Positions 14,218-22,502 of a DNA stretch of 30,336 nucleotides are shown in pieces. Position numbers and translations under genes: made by a program. Numbering within the stretch: the stretch's first letter is position 1; each line of letters begins with the position of its first letter. The DNA lies in NCBI GenBank assembly GCA_040235565.1, contig JBECLA010000052.1, positions 1-30,336 of the forward strand, read 5' to 3'. The notes below the pieces were generated by a model. The model was not told where the DNA came from. It was given only the letters and a program-made list of their open reading frames with translations, and did no database searches. Source of the DNA: JAHEIJ01 sp040235565 (GTDB taxonomy: Bacteria; Pseudomonadota; Gammaproteobacteria; UBA6429; Thiohalophilaceae).

Positions 14218-16637
14218 CCATCCCGAAGGAGTTAAGCCCGGATCAACTGTATAGGGCGTGTGATCTCAGCCCGTTTGGATTCAACACCACGGAAGAGTTG
14301 CCGCAATACGACGGCATACTCGGACAGCAACGTGCGATAGATGCATTACAGTTTGGTGTGGGGATCAAACAGGAAGGCTTCAATCTGTATGTTCTGGGTC
14401 CACCGGGAGTGGGTAAATATACCCTGATTCGCCAGTATCTCGAGCAACAAGCCGCCCAGGCGGAAACCCCTGCGGACTGGGTTTATGTTGCCAATTTCAA
14501 TGATGCACAAAAACCGCGCGCCATCGAACTCCCCGCCGGGCGAGGGGCGGAACTCAAGCAGGACATGCAGCAGTTGATCAATGACCTGCGCTCCGCGATT
14601 CCCAGTGCCTTTGATACTGAGCAATATCAAAAGCGCCACCAACAATTGCAGGATGACTTGCAGGAAAAAACCAGTCAGGCATTTGAAAGTCTGACCCAGG
14701 AGGCATTGGAGCAAAATGTCATCGTCCTGCGTGGTGAAGATCAGATCACCTTTGTCCCGGCGCGGCGCGGCAAACCCATGACGCAGGATGAATATGATGC
14801 CCTTGATGAGGAGGAACGTGAGCGCCTGGATACTGTCATCAAGCAACTGGAAGAAAAGTTACGGCAGTTTTTTAAACAGCGGCAACAGTGGCAGGCCGAG
14901 CTGCGGAAAAGTCTGCGCACCCTGAACCGGGAAGTCGGCATGTTTGCCGCAGGCCATCTGATTGAGGAACTGCGGAGCAAATACCGTGAAGTGGAAGAAG
15001 TGGCCGAATACCTGGATGAAGTCCAGGAAGACGTGATTGAAAACCTGCACATGTTCTTTCCGGAACGTCCGGGGTCGGTATTTGAGCGCAGCCGGGAGGA
15101 GCCTTATTTCAGAAACTATCAGGTGAATGTGCTGGTATCCAATGTCCCGGAGTCGGGTGTGCCGGTGGTGTATGAAGATGCGCCGCGGTATCAGAATCTG
15201 GTGGGGCGAATCGAGCATATCTCACAGATGGGCACCCTTATAACTGACTATATGCTGATCAAGCCGGGTGCCCTGCACAAGGCCAATGGCGGTTATTTGA
15301 TCCTCGATGCACTGAAACTGTTGCAACAACCCTATGCCTGGGAAGGACTGAAGCGGGCCCTGTCCGCCAGATGTATCAAGGTCCAGTCACTGGGAGAAAT
15401 TTATAGCCTGATCAGTACCGTTTCTCTGGAACCGGAACCGATTCCACTCGATGTCAAAGTCGTGCTGGTGGGGGAGCGCCTGCTGTTTTATCTGTTAACC
15501 GAATACGATCCCGAGTTCGGCGAACTGTTTAAAGTTGCGGCGGACTTCGATGATACCATCGACCGTAACAGCGAAACGTATGAGTTGTACGCCAAGTTGA
15601 TCGCCTCATTGGTGCAGCGCAACGAACTGCTACCATTTGAGCGTGCTGCGGTTGAACGGGTGATCGAACATAGCAGTCGCATGGCGGAGGATATGGAAAA
15701 GCTCTCCATGCAGATATTGAAAGTCACCGATTTATTGCGCGAAGCGGATTACTGGGCGCGCCAGGACGATGCCCGTCTCGTAACACGTGAGGCGGTACAG
15801 AAGGCGATCGACAAGCAGATTTATCGGGCCGACCGGATACGCCAGCGTTATCTGGAAGAATTCCGGCGCGGCACCCTGATGCTCGATACCCGCGGTGAAG
15901 CGGTGGGGCAGGTCAATGGCCTGGTGATCATTCAACTCAATGATATTGCTTTTGGCCACCCCACGCGGATCACCGCCACAGCCCGGCTCGGTGAAGGAGA
16001 GGTGGTGGACATCGAACGCGAAGTTGAGCTTGGCGGAGCGATCCATTCCAAAGGCGTATTTATCCTGTCGGCATTCCTGGCGGCACGCTATGCCCACAAC
16101 AAGCCTCTGTCTCTGGCGGCCAGCCTGGTGTTTGAACAGTCATACAGCGCGGTGGAAGGGGACAGTGCCAGTGTCGGTGAACTGTGCGCCTTGTTATCGG
16201 CCCTGGCGCAGACACCGATTCGACAAAACCTCGCCATTACCGGTTCAGTCAATCAGCATGGGCAGGTGCAACCCATCGGAGGGGTGAGTGAGAAGATTGA
16301 GGGTTTCTTTGATGTCTGCCGCGAGAAAGGCCTGACCGGTGACCAGGGGGTAGTCATACCGCAAACAAATATCAGTCATCTGATGTTGCGCCAGGATGTG
16401 GTTGAGGCGGTAAAAGCCGCGCAGTTTCATATTTATCCCGTCACCACTGTGGATGAAGCCATTACGCTGCTCACCGGATTGGACGCAGGGGAAGTCGATG
16501 ACAAGGGGGAATTTCCGCTGGATACCCTCAACGGCCGGGTGGATGCCCGTCTGCGTTATTTCGCCGAACTGCGTCATGAGTTCGTTAAAGGGGGTGAGGA
16601 ACATCATGAGAGTGATGAAGACAAGGAGAAAAAATAA
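14214..16637 (+). CDS. Lon-like ATP-dependent protease (LonB/YcbZ type)
   Basis: An 807-residue AAA+ protease of the Lon-related group that lacks the classical Lon N-domain. The nucleotide site is GPPGVGKYT (residues 62-70), with tyrosine following the P-loop lysine where Ser/Thr is usual and Thr70 one place later. Long charged helices at about 130-290 form an inserted coiled-coil region. The C-terminal protease domain carries the catalytic dyad Ser651 (in EGDSAS) and Lys694 (in GGVSEKIEG). The 43-residue separation equals Ser679-Lys722 of E. coli Lon. The tail is highly charged (EEHHESDEDKEKK). It is co-translated with the upstream DUF6499-like gene. Substrates are unknown. Confidence 0.92.
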   Translation: MTIPKELSPDQLYRACDLSPFGFNTTEELPQYDGILGQQRAIDALQFGVGIKQEGFNLYVLGPPGVGKYTLIRQYLEQQAAQAETPADWVYVANFNDAQKPRAIELPAGRGAELKQDMQQLINDLRSAIPSAFDTEQYQKRHQQLQDDLQEKTSQAFESLTQEALEQNVIVLRGEDQITFVPARRGKPMTQDEYDALDEEERERLDTVIKQLEEKLRQFFKQRQQWQAELRKSLRTLNREVGMFAAGHLIEELRSKYREVEEVAEYLDEVQEDVIENLHMFFPERPGSVFERSREEPYFRNYQVNVLVSNVPESGVPVVYEDAPRYQNLVGRIEHISQMGTLITDYMLIKPGALHKANGGYLILDALKLLQQPYAWEGLKRALSARCIKVQSLGEIYSLISTVSLEPEPIPLDVKVVLVGERLLFYLLTEYDPEFGELFKVAADFDDTIDRNSETYELYAKLIASLVQRNELLPFERAAVERVIEHSSRMAEDMEKLSMQILKVTDLLREADYWARQDDARLVTREAVQKAIDKQIYRADRIRQRYLEEFRRGTLMLDTRGEAVGQVNGLVIIQLNDIAFGHPTRITATARLGEGEVVDIEREVELGGAIHSKGVFILSAFLAARYAHNKPLSLAASLVFEQSYSAVEGDSASVGELCALLSALAQTPIRQNLAITGSVNQHGQVQPIGGVSEKIEGFFDVCREKGLTGDQGVVIPQTNISHLMLRQDVVEAVKAAQFHIYPVTTVDEAITLLTGLDAGEVDDKGEFPLDTLNGRVDARLRYFAELRHEFVKGGEEHHESDEDKEKK

Positions 16638-16712
16638 CCCTATAGAGTGCCGGGTCGGAGTTCGGACAGAGTGCGATATACTTGTCTGCACACCGCCATG
16701 AGGATCGCAGTA

Positions 16713-17027
16713 ATGAGTGTGCAAACCGAGATCGAAACCAAATTAACCGAAGCCCTGCAACCGGATCATCTGGAAGTCATCAATGAGAGCGGTAATCACA
16801 ATGTGCCGCCGGGATCAGAATCGCATTTCAAGGTGGTGGTCGTCAGTCAGGCGTTTGACGGCAAAATGCTGGTGGCACGACATCGGGCAATCAATGAAAT
16901 CCTCGCCGAGGAACTGCAACATAAAATTCATGCCCTGGCACTGCATACTTACACGCCGGATGAGTGGCAGGAGAAAAGCGGTCAGGCCCCCCTGTCACCT
17001 CCCTGTCTGGGTGGTGGGAAGGGTTAA
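16713..17027 (+). CDS. bolA: BolA family protein
   Basis: A 104-residue protein close to BolA itself rather than IbaG. HFKVVVVSQAFDGKMLVARHR, HALALHTYTPDEW and the C-terminal SPPCLGGG block all match. BolA proteins partner with monothiol glutaredoxins in Fe-S and iron handling, and BolA also affects envelope and biofilm genes. ATG at 16713 is preferred because GAGG lies about 9 bases upstream; longer frames from 16647 or 16698 add residues that do not belong to the family. A TATACT at 16677-16682 could be its -10 box but no good -35 accompanies it. The next gene is the hydrogenase operon 370 bases away. Confidence 0.92.
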   Translation: MSVQTEIETKLTEALQPDHLEVINESGNHNVPPGSESHFKVVVVSQAFDGKMLVARHRAINEILAEELQHKIHALALHTYTPDEWQEKSGQAPLSPPCLGGGKG

Positions 17028-17183
17028 ACAAGCAGCGTGGTCCAGTGACTTGAAGTTGCTTGGTGACGATCCGGGTTGTGCGTATCAAAACCGACTCAGT
17101 TCGTGATGTTTATCAGCAGATAAGCGCGCAAAGACCCCATATTTATAAGCTAATTACGGTTTTCTAAATTACCTCTCGGCTTG

Positions 17184-17197
17184 TTGATCAGGATCAA
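17184..17197 (+). promoter_or_regulatory. FNR/Anr-type binding site upstream of the hydrogenase operon
   Basis: TTGATCAGGATCAA matches the FNR consensus TTGAT-N4-ATCAA at all ten defined positions. If it acts as a class II site at -41.5, transcription starts near 17232 and leaves a leader of about 166 bases before hybO. The -10 region near 17220-17225 (TACTTT) is weak, as is common for FNR-activated promoters. The 370-base gap (17028-17397) has no gene on either strand that I accept. Confidence 0.85.
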
Positions 17198-17245
17198 TTG
17201 TAGTTAGTCCCGCCTCTACTACTTTTTAAGCAAGAAAAAAGAGTT

Positions 17246-17373
17246 ATGTGCACAGCCAGCACATTACTCGCGCGGAACACGATCGCCGCGGGGAAGTAAA
17301 CCAAGCTCGATCCCGAATTCCGATCGGTAGCCTGTAATCGCACGACAATGCCGGCTGTGTGCCCCCTCACAGC
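17246..17373 (+). promoter_or_regulatory. Structured leader of the hybO mRNA
   Basis: Two hairpins fall in the predicted untranslated leader: ATGTGC/GCACAT (17246-17251 and 17259-17264, 7-base loop) and GCTGTG/CACAGC (17354-17359 and 17368-17373, 8-base loop). The second ends 8 bases before the GGAGG ribosome binding site of hybO. Neither matches a riboswitch class that I know. A regulatory role is inferred from position only. Confidence 0.35.
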
Positions 17374-17397
17374 TATTCTCTGGAGGCGTGTATTGCT

Positions 17398-18546
17398 ATG
17401 GCTACCAAAATCCAAGAGTCGGATGCCCATCTCGATGATTATGTCAGCAGTCTGGGGGGAATCTCCCGACGTGACTTTATGAAATTCTGCGCCGGCATCA
17501 CGGCAACCATGGGGCTGCCCGCAAGTGTGAGCTGGCAGATAGCCGAAGCGGCGACGAGTCCGCAACGGCCACCGGTTATCTGGTTGTCGGCACAGGAATG
17601 TACCGGTTGCACCGAGTCCTTGCTGCGCTCCACCCATCCCACCGTCGAACAATTGATTCTGGATGCGATTTCGCTGGATTATCACGAAACCCTCTGTGCC
17701 GGAGCCGGCCACCAGGCCGAGGCCTACAAGAATCATTCCATGGAGCAGAACAAGGGCAAGTACCTGCTGGTGGTGGATGGCTCGATTCCGGTCAAGGATG
17801 GCGGCATCTATTGCAAGGTCGCCGGTAAAACGATCCTCGATCACCTGAAGGAAGCCGCCGAAGGGGCAGCGGCGATCATCGCCATTGGCTCCTGTGCCGC
17901 CTGGGGCGGGATACCGTCGAGTGGCCCCAACCCAACCGGGGCGACCGCCGTGCACAAGATTCTGACCGACAAGACGATAGTCAATATTCCCGGTTGTCCA
18001 CCCAATCCTTACAACTTCCTCGCCACGGTGCTGCATTTCCTTGCCTTTGGACGCCTGCCGGAGCTGGACGCGAAAAACCGGCCCAAGTTTGCCTATAACC
18101 GTTTGATTCATGAAAACTGCGAACGCCGTCCGCATTTCGATGCCGGTCGGTTTGCCATTACCTTCGGTGATGAAGGCCATCGTAAGGGCTGGTGTCTCTA
18201 CAAGCTCGGTTGCAAGGGGCCGGAAACCTATGCCAATTGTCCCGCCATCCTGTTTGGCGATGTGGGCGCAGGTGCCTGGCCGGTGGGTACCGGGCACCCG
18301 TGTTTTGGCTGCACGGAAGAAGGGGTTGGCTTTACCAAGGGCGTCCATGAACTGGCCGATCTGAAGACGGTGACCCCACCGATCACTTATCCCGGTATTG
18401 CAGAAGACAGTGGCCAGGGGGTGAGCACGGGAGCTGCCGCGCTCGCCGCCGGCGTTGCCGGGGTGGCGATTGGTGCCGGGGCGGTATTTGCCAGCCGGCT
18501 TGGAAAGCACAGCGATGACGCTGATGAAGAAGAGCAGCAAGACTAG
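17398..18546 (+). CDS. hybO: [NiFe]-hydrogenase small subunit (Hyd-2 type)
   Basis: Electron-transfer subunit of a periplasm-facing uptake hydrogenase, 382 residues, very similar in sequence pattern to E. coli HybO. A twin-arginine signal, SRRDFMKF (about residues 23-30), exports the folded dimer. Cluster ligands follow: ECTGCTES and GSCAAWGG with PGCPP (proximal), CLYKLGC with the HPCFGC region (distal and medial). The proximal site has Gly, not the extra cysteines of oxygen-tolerant Hyd-1, so a standard oxygen-sensitive [4Fe-4S] cluster is expected. A C-terminal membrane helix (about 343-366) anchors it. ATG at 17398 is chosen over 17359 because GGAGG lies 11 bases upstream. First gene of the operon. 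Confidence 0.97.
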   Translation: MATKIQESDAHLDDYVSSLGGISRRDFMKFCAGITATMGLPASVSWQIAEAATSPQRPPVIWLSAQECTGCTESLLRSTHPTVEQLILDAISLDYHETLCAGAGHQAEAYKNHSMEQNKGKYLLVVDGSIPVKDGGIYCKVAGKTILDHLKEAAEGAAAIIAIGSCAAWGGIPSSGPNPTGATAVHKILTDKTIVNIPGCPPNPYNFLATVLHFLAFGRLPELDAKNRPKFAYNRLIHENCERRPHFDAGRFAITFGDEGHRKGWCLYKLGCKGPETYANCPAILFGDVGAGAWPVGTGHPCFGCTEEGVGFTKGVHELADLKTVTPPITYPGIAEDSGQGVSTGAAALAAGVAGVAIGAGAVFASRLGKHSDDADEEEQQD

Positions 18547-18558
18547 GAGGACAGCGCC

Positions 18559-19596
18559 ATGGCGTTGAACCGTAGAGATTTTCTCAAGTTGTCTGCGGCC
18601 GGTGTCGGCGGTGCCTTGTGCACAGGCAATGCCCAGGCAGTGCAGCGTGAACCCAAAGAAATGCCACCCGAAGCGGTGGGGATGTTATATGACTCGACCC
18701 TCTGCATCGGCTGCAAGGCCTGCGTGGCGGCCTGCAAGGCGGCCAATGGCATGCCACCGGAACAGACCGGGGAAACGGACATCATGTGGGATACGCCGAT
18801 CGAGTTGTCCGGCAAGACCCTCAATGTGATCAAGGTCTATCGCGATGAAACCGTACCCGCTTCTGCACAAGACACATTGGTGAAAGATCAAGAGCAAGGT
18901 GGCTACGCGTTTATGAAGCGGCACTGTCTGCATTGCGTGGATCCCTCCTGTGTCTCAGCTTGCCCGGTCTCGGCCATGACCAAGGATCCCTTGACGGGCA
19001 TCGTGGAGCATCACAAGGAACGGTGTATTGGTTGTCGGTATTGTGTGTACGGTTGCCCGTTCGGGGTGCCCAAGTACGAATACAACGAGGCCTTTGGGCA
19101 GATCCAGAAATGCCAGTTCTGTTCCCACTTGCAGGCCAAGGGGGAAATTCCTGCCTGTTGTGATGTCTGCCCAACCGGGGCCAGTTTGTTTGGCAAGGTC
19201 AGTGATCTGCAAGTCGAAGCGGAACGTCGCCTGGCCAAACAACCCGGAGAAACCTACGTTTTCGCGCGGGGTATCCTGGGAGGCGATCGACCGCCACATG
19301 AAGCCAGGATACCCGCGTATCGCAAGGAACTGTATGGCGACAAGGAGCTGGGCGGGACGCAAATCATTTATCTGGCCGGGGTGCCGTTCGATAAACTCGG
19401 GTTGCCGACGGATGTTCCTGACTATGGCTACCCGACACTTTCGGAAGGCATTCAACATATGTTGTACAAATGGATGCTCGCCCCGGCGGTGTTACTGGGT
19501 GGGCTGGCCTACGTGGTTCATCGCAATACCAGAAACTCACATGAGTCAGAAAAACAATCGGGTTCGGATTCCTCATCCGAAGGGGGCGAATCATGA
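18559..19596 (+). CDS. hybA: Hydrogenase 2 ferredoxin-type subunit HybA
   Basis: Periplasmic iron-sulfur protein that carries electrons from HybO towards HybB. It has 345 residues. A twin-arginine signal NRRDFLK starts at residue 4. Four cysteine groups for four [4Fe-4S] clusters are present: CIGCKACVAAC, CLHCVDPSCVSAC, CIGCRYCVYGC, and CQFC with CCDVC. A C-terminal membrane segment (about 297-318) is followed by a polar serine-rich tail. A strong AGGAGG site precedes the ATG, 12 bases after the hybO stop, and the stop overlaps hybB by 4 bases. Confidence 0.96.
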   Translation: MALNRRDFLKLSAAGVGGALCTGNAQAVQREPKEMPPEAVGMLYDSTLCIGCKACVAACKAANGMPPEQTGETDIMWDTPIELSGKTLNVIKVYRDETVPASAQDTLVKDQEQGGYAFMKRHCLHCVDPSCVSACPVSAMTKDPLTGIVEHHKERCIGCRYCVYGCPFGVPKYEYNEAFGQIQKCQFCSHLQAKGEIPACCDVCPTGASLFGKVSDLQVEAERRLAKQPGETYVFARGILGGDRPPHEARIPAYRKELYGDKELGGTQIIYLAGVPFDKLGLPTDVPDYGYPTLSEGIQHMLYKWMLAPAVLLGGLAYVVHRNTRNSHESEKQSGSDSSSEGGES

Positions 19597-20726
19597 GCGA
19601 ACATGCACCACTGGGTGGCAAGCTGTTTACCAAGCCATTCCTGTTCTTCGCAGTACTGTTTATGATCGCTCTCGCATTTTTGGCGACGCGATTTATTTTT
19701 GGTCTCGGTTCCGTTACCAACCTCAGTGATGGTTATCCCTGGGGGATCTGGATTGTGATTGATGTCATGGTCGGGACGGCCTTTGGTTGTGCCGGTTATG
19801 CGGTGGCGTTGCTGGTGTATATCCTCAACAAGGGGGAATACCATCCGCTGGTGCGTTCCGCCGTACTGGCCGGGTTGTTTGGTTATGGGCTGGCCGGTCT
19901 GGCGGTGATGATTGATCTGGGACGGTACTGGCAATTCTACACCCTGTTATGGCCCGGCTTTATCCAGGTCAATTCCGTGATGCTGGAAGTGGCCTGGTGC
20001 GTCATGGCCTATATCGCGGTGTTGGCAGTCGAGTTTGCACCGGTGTTACTGGAACGCTTCGGCTTCAAGAACCTGCAACAGAAACTCTCCAGGGTGATGT
20101 TTCTGATCATCGCAGTTGGCATTCTATTGCCCACCATGCATCAGTCTTCCCTCGGCACGATGGCGGTAGTAGCCGGCTACCAGATATCGGACCTGTGGCA
20201 GACGCAACTCTTACCTCCCTTGTTTTTAATCAGTGCCTTGTTGATGGGATATGCCATCGTGCCGTTTGAGTCCATTCTGGCGTCAATGGGACTGCGTCGC
20301 CCGCTGGAAACCGACTTGCTCGCCAGGCTGACCGGGGTGACCCTGGTTGTCACCCTGTTCTATCTGGTACTGCGCTTTGGCGATCTGTTGTGGCGTGGTG
20401 CCCTGGGCCTGGCCTTTGCCGGTGATCTGGATTCCTTCATGTTCTGGATTGAGAATATCTTGTTTGTTATCCCGATTCTGCTGTTGGCCAAACGGTCCAA
20501 TCGCAATCATCCGCGACTGATTTTTATATCCGCGGTGAGCCTGTTACTGGCCGGATCGATCTATCGCATCAATACTTATATTGTCGGTTACCATCCGTTT
20601 GCCGGTGCTGAGTGGCATTATTTCCCCTCAGTTGGCGAGATGATGGTGACCATCGGCATCTTTTCTTTTGAAGTCATGCTGTATCTGCTGTTTGTAAAAA
20701 CACTACCGGTTTTACATCGTGCCTGA
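19593..20726 (+). CDS. hybB: Hydrogenase 2 membrane subunit HybB (NrfD family)
   Basis: A 377-residue integral membrane protein with about ten predicted helices that links HybA to the quinone pool; in E. coli the Hyd-2 complex can work reversibly and conserve energy through this subunit. LSDGYPWGIWIVIDVMVGTAF and VGYHPFAGAEWHYFPS are recognisable family blocks. It starts in an ATGA overlap with hybA, indicating translational coupling, and is followed by hybC after 48 bases. There is no heme-binding HupC-type cytochrome b in the operon, consistent with a Hyb rather than a Hup arrangement. Confidence 0.95.
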   Translation: MSEHAPLGGKLFTKPFLFFAVLFMIALAFLATRFIFGLGSVTNLSDGYPWGIWIVIDVMVGTAFGCAGYAVALLVYILNKGEYHPLVRSAVLAGLFGYGLAGLAVMIDLGRYWQFYTLLWPGFIQVNSVMLEVAWCVMAYIAVLAVEFAPVLLERFGFKNLQQKLSRVMFLIIAVGILLPTMHQSSLGTMAVVAGYQISDLWQTQLLPPLFLISALLMGYAIVPFESILASMGLRRPLETDLLARLTGVTLVVTLFYLVLRFGDLLWRGALGLAFAGDLDSFMFWIENILFVIPILLLAKRSNRNHPRLIFISAVSLLLAGSIYRINTYIVGYHPFAGAEWHYFPSVGEMMVTIGIFSFEVMLYLLFVKTLPVLHRA

Positions 20727-20774
20727 GTGATGACAACCGGCTAGCGCTAAATAGAATTTGTGAAGGAGCAAACC

Positions 20775-22502
20775 ATGGCAAAGCGTATCGTCGTTGACCC
20801 GATGACCCGAATCGAAGGCCACCTGCGTGTTGATTGTGAAATCGATGGTGGCAAGGTCGTCAAAGCCTGGTCGTCCGGGCAGATGTGGCGTGGTATTGAA
20901 CTGATTCTTGAAGGGCGCGATCCACGTGATGCCTGGATCTTTACCCAACGCATCTGCGGGGTCTGCACCACAGTGCACGCGATAGCTTCGGTGCGCGCAG
21001 TGGAAAACGCCTTGAATATGGAGATACCGCTGAATGCACAGTATATCCGCAATATGATCATTACCGCGCATGGTATTCATGACCACATTGTGCATTTCTA
21101 TCAACTCTCGGCGCTGGACTGGGTTGATATCGTCTCAGCCTTGCAGGCAGACCCCGTCAAAGCGGCGCAGATCGCCCAGAGTTTGTCAGACTGGCCGCTC
21201 AACAATGTAACCGTATTTAAAGATGTGCAGGCCAAACTGCAGAGCTTCGTCAATACCGGTCAGCTCGGGGTATTTGCCAGCGGTTACTGGGGACATCCGG
21301 CAATGAAATTGCCACCCGAGATCAACCTGATTGCCGTAGCACATTATTTTCAGGCGCTGGACTATCAACGTACCGCCAACAAGATTGTCAGTGTGCTGGG
21401 TTCCAAGACACCCCATATTCAGAACCTGGCCGTCGGTGGGGTCACCAACCCCATCAATCTCGACAGTCAATCAACGCTGACACTGGAACGCCTGGCCTAT
21501 ATCAAGTCCGTCATTGATGAACTGGGGGATTTTGTGCGCAAGGTCTATATGGTGGATGTCGCAGCAATCGGTGCCATGTACGCTGACTGGACCCAGTATG
21601 GTGCCGGGGTAATCAATTATCTGTCGGTACCGGATCTGCCGCTGGATACCAAAGGAACACAGTTTGAAATGCCCGGCGGCTACATCCAGAATGCCGACTT
21701 GAGTACTTTCCAGCCAATCACGAGTTATCAGGATACCTTCTTTAAAAACGGGGTGAAGGAAAGTGTCAAGCATGCCTGGTATCAGGGCGGCAAGGGTGCG
21801 TTACATCCCTATGACGGCGAAACCATTCCGGAGTACACCGACTTCCAGGATGACGGCAAGTATTCCTGGGTTAAAGCTCCCACCTTTTACGACAAGCGTG
21901 CCCAGGTCGGGCCATTGGCCAATGTACTGTGTATGGCTGCGGCGGGCCATGAACCGACAACGCGTAATCTGCAGATGGTGCTGGATATGGCGAGTGCCGT
22001 GGCGGGTGCACAGATCCCGGTGGCTGCGTTGCATTCCACCATCGGTCGTCATGCGGCCCGGGCAGTGCGGACGGCGGTCTTGCACGAAACCCTGAACAAT
22101 CAGTGGACCTTGCTGATGGAAAATATCGGCAAGGGTGACTATGACATTTACAACCAGCCGGAATTTCCGAAAGGTGAAATTCGCGGTTTCGGTTTTCACG
22201 AAGCACCCCGTGGGGTGCTATCACACTGGACCGTGATTCGCGATGGCAAGATTGCCAACTACCAGGCCGTGGTACCCAGTACCTGGAACGCCGGCCCGCG
22301 GGATGAAGCCGACGAAGCTGGTCCGTATGAAGCTTCACTAATGGATAATCCGGTGGCGGAACCGGAAAAACCGCTCGAAGTGATTCGCACCATTCATTCG
22401 TTCGACCCCTGCCTGGCCTGTGCGATTCACATGGTGGATACGGAACAAAAGGAAATCACCCGCGTTCAGGGTGTGGGTGCACAATGCGGGGTCAGCTTTT
22501 GA
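20775..22502 (+). CDS. hybC: [NiFe]-hydrogenase large subunit (Hyd-2 type)
   Basis: Catalytic subunit that oxidises H2 at the NiFe(CN)2CO centre. The start is ATG 20775 with AAGGAG 7 bases before it (a frame from 20760 would add MKEQT). The N-terminal nickel ligands are Cys61 and Cys64 in RICGVC; the C-terminal pair is Cys546 and Cys549 in DPCLACAIH. Maturation should cut after His552, the same residue number as in E. coli HybC. The peptide removed is 23 residues (553-575), longer than the 15 of E. coli, and contains an extra cysteine. The signal sequence is absent, as the subunit travels with HybO through Tat. The hybD start overlaps the stop by one base. Confidence 0.97.
   Translation: MAKRIVVDPMTRIEGHLRVDCEIDGGKVVKAWSSGQMWRGIELILEGRDPRDAWIFTQRICGVCTTVHAIASVRAVENALNMEIPLNAQYIRNMIITAHGIHDHIVHFYQLSALDWVDIVSALQADPVKAAQIAQSLSDWPLNNVTVFKDVQAKLQSFVNTGQLGVFASGYWGHPAMKLPPEINLIAVAHYFQALDYQRTANKIVSVLGSKTPHIQNLAVGGVTNPINLDSQSTLTLERLAYIKSVIDELGDFVRKVYMVDVAAIGAMYADWTQYGAGVINYLSVPDLPLDTKGTQFEMPGGYIQNADLSTFQPITSYQDTFFKNGVKESVKHAWYQGGKGALHPYDGETIPEYTDFQDDGKYSWVKAPTFYDKRAQVGPLANVLCMAAAGHEPTTRNLQMVLDMASAVAGAQIPVAALHSTIGRHAARAVRTAVLHETLNNQWTLLMENIGKGDYDIYNQPEFPKGEIRGFGFHEAPRGVLSHWTVIRDGKIANYQAVVPSTWNAGPRDEADEAGPYEASLMDNPVAEPEKPLEVIRTIHSFDPCLACAIHMVDTEQKEITRVQGVGAQCGVSF

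Noticed and set aside
13517..14221. Open frame of 234 codons on the minus strand
   Set aside because: It mirrors the DUF6499-like gene, which has a strong ribosome binding site, a recognisable N-terminus and an ATGA junction with the next gene. The reverse frame has a low-complexity Pro/Arg/Ser composition.
17136..17143. CCCCATAT resembling a sigma-32 -10 box upstream of hybO
   Set aside because: No CTTGAAA-like box lies 11-16 bases before it; the nearest such sequence is about 85 bases away.
17381..17397. Sigma-54-like TGG...TTGC motif before hybO
   Set aside because: The spacing is one base too long for a -24/-12 promoter and it overlaps the ribosome binding site, leaving no room for a transcript start.
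17194..18540. Open frame of 448 codons on the minus strand
   Set aside because: It is antisense to hybO, whose protein has full family motifs. The frame has no recognisable domain and arises from codon bias of hybO.
17398..18546. Oxygen-tolerant (Hyd-1 type) hydrogenase
   Set aside because: The proximal site reads ECTGC and GSCAAWGG, lacking the two extra cysteines, and the operon has hybA/hybB rather than a cytochrome b subunit.
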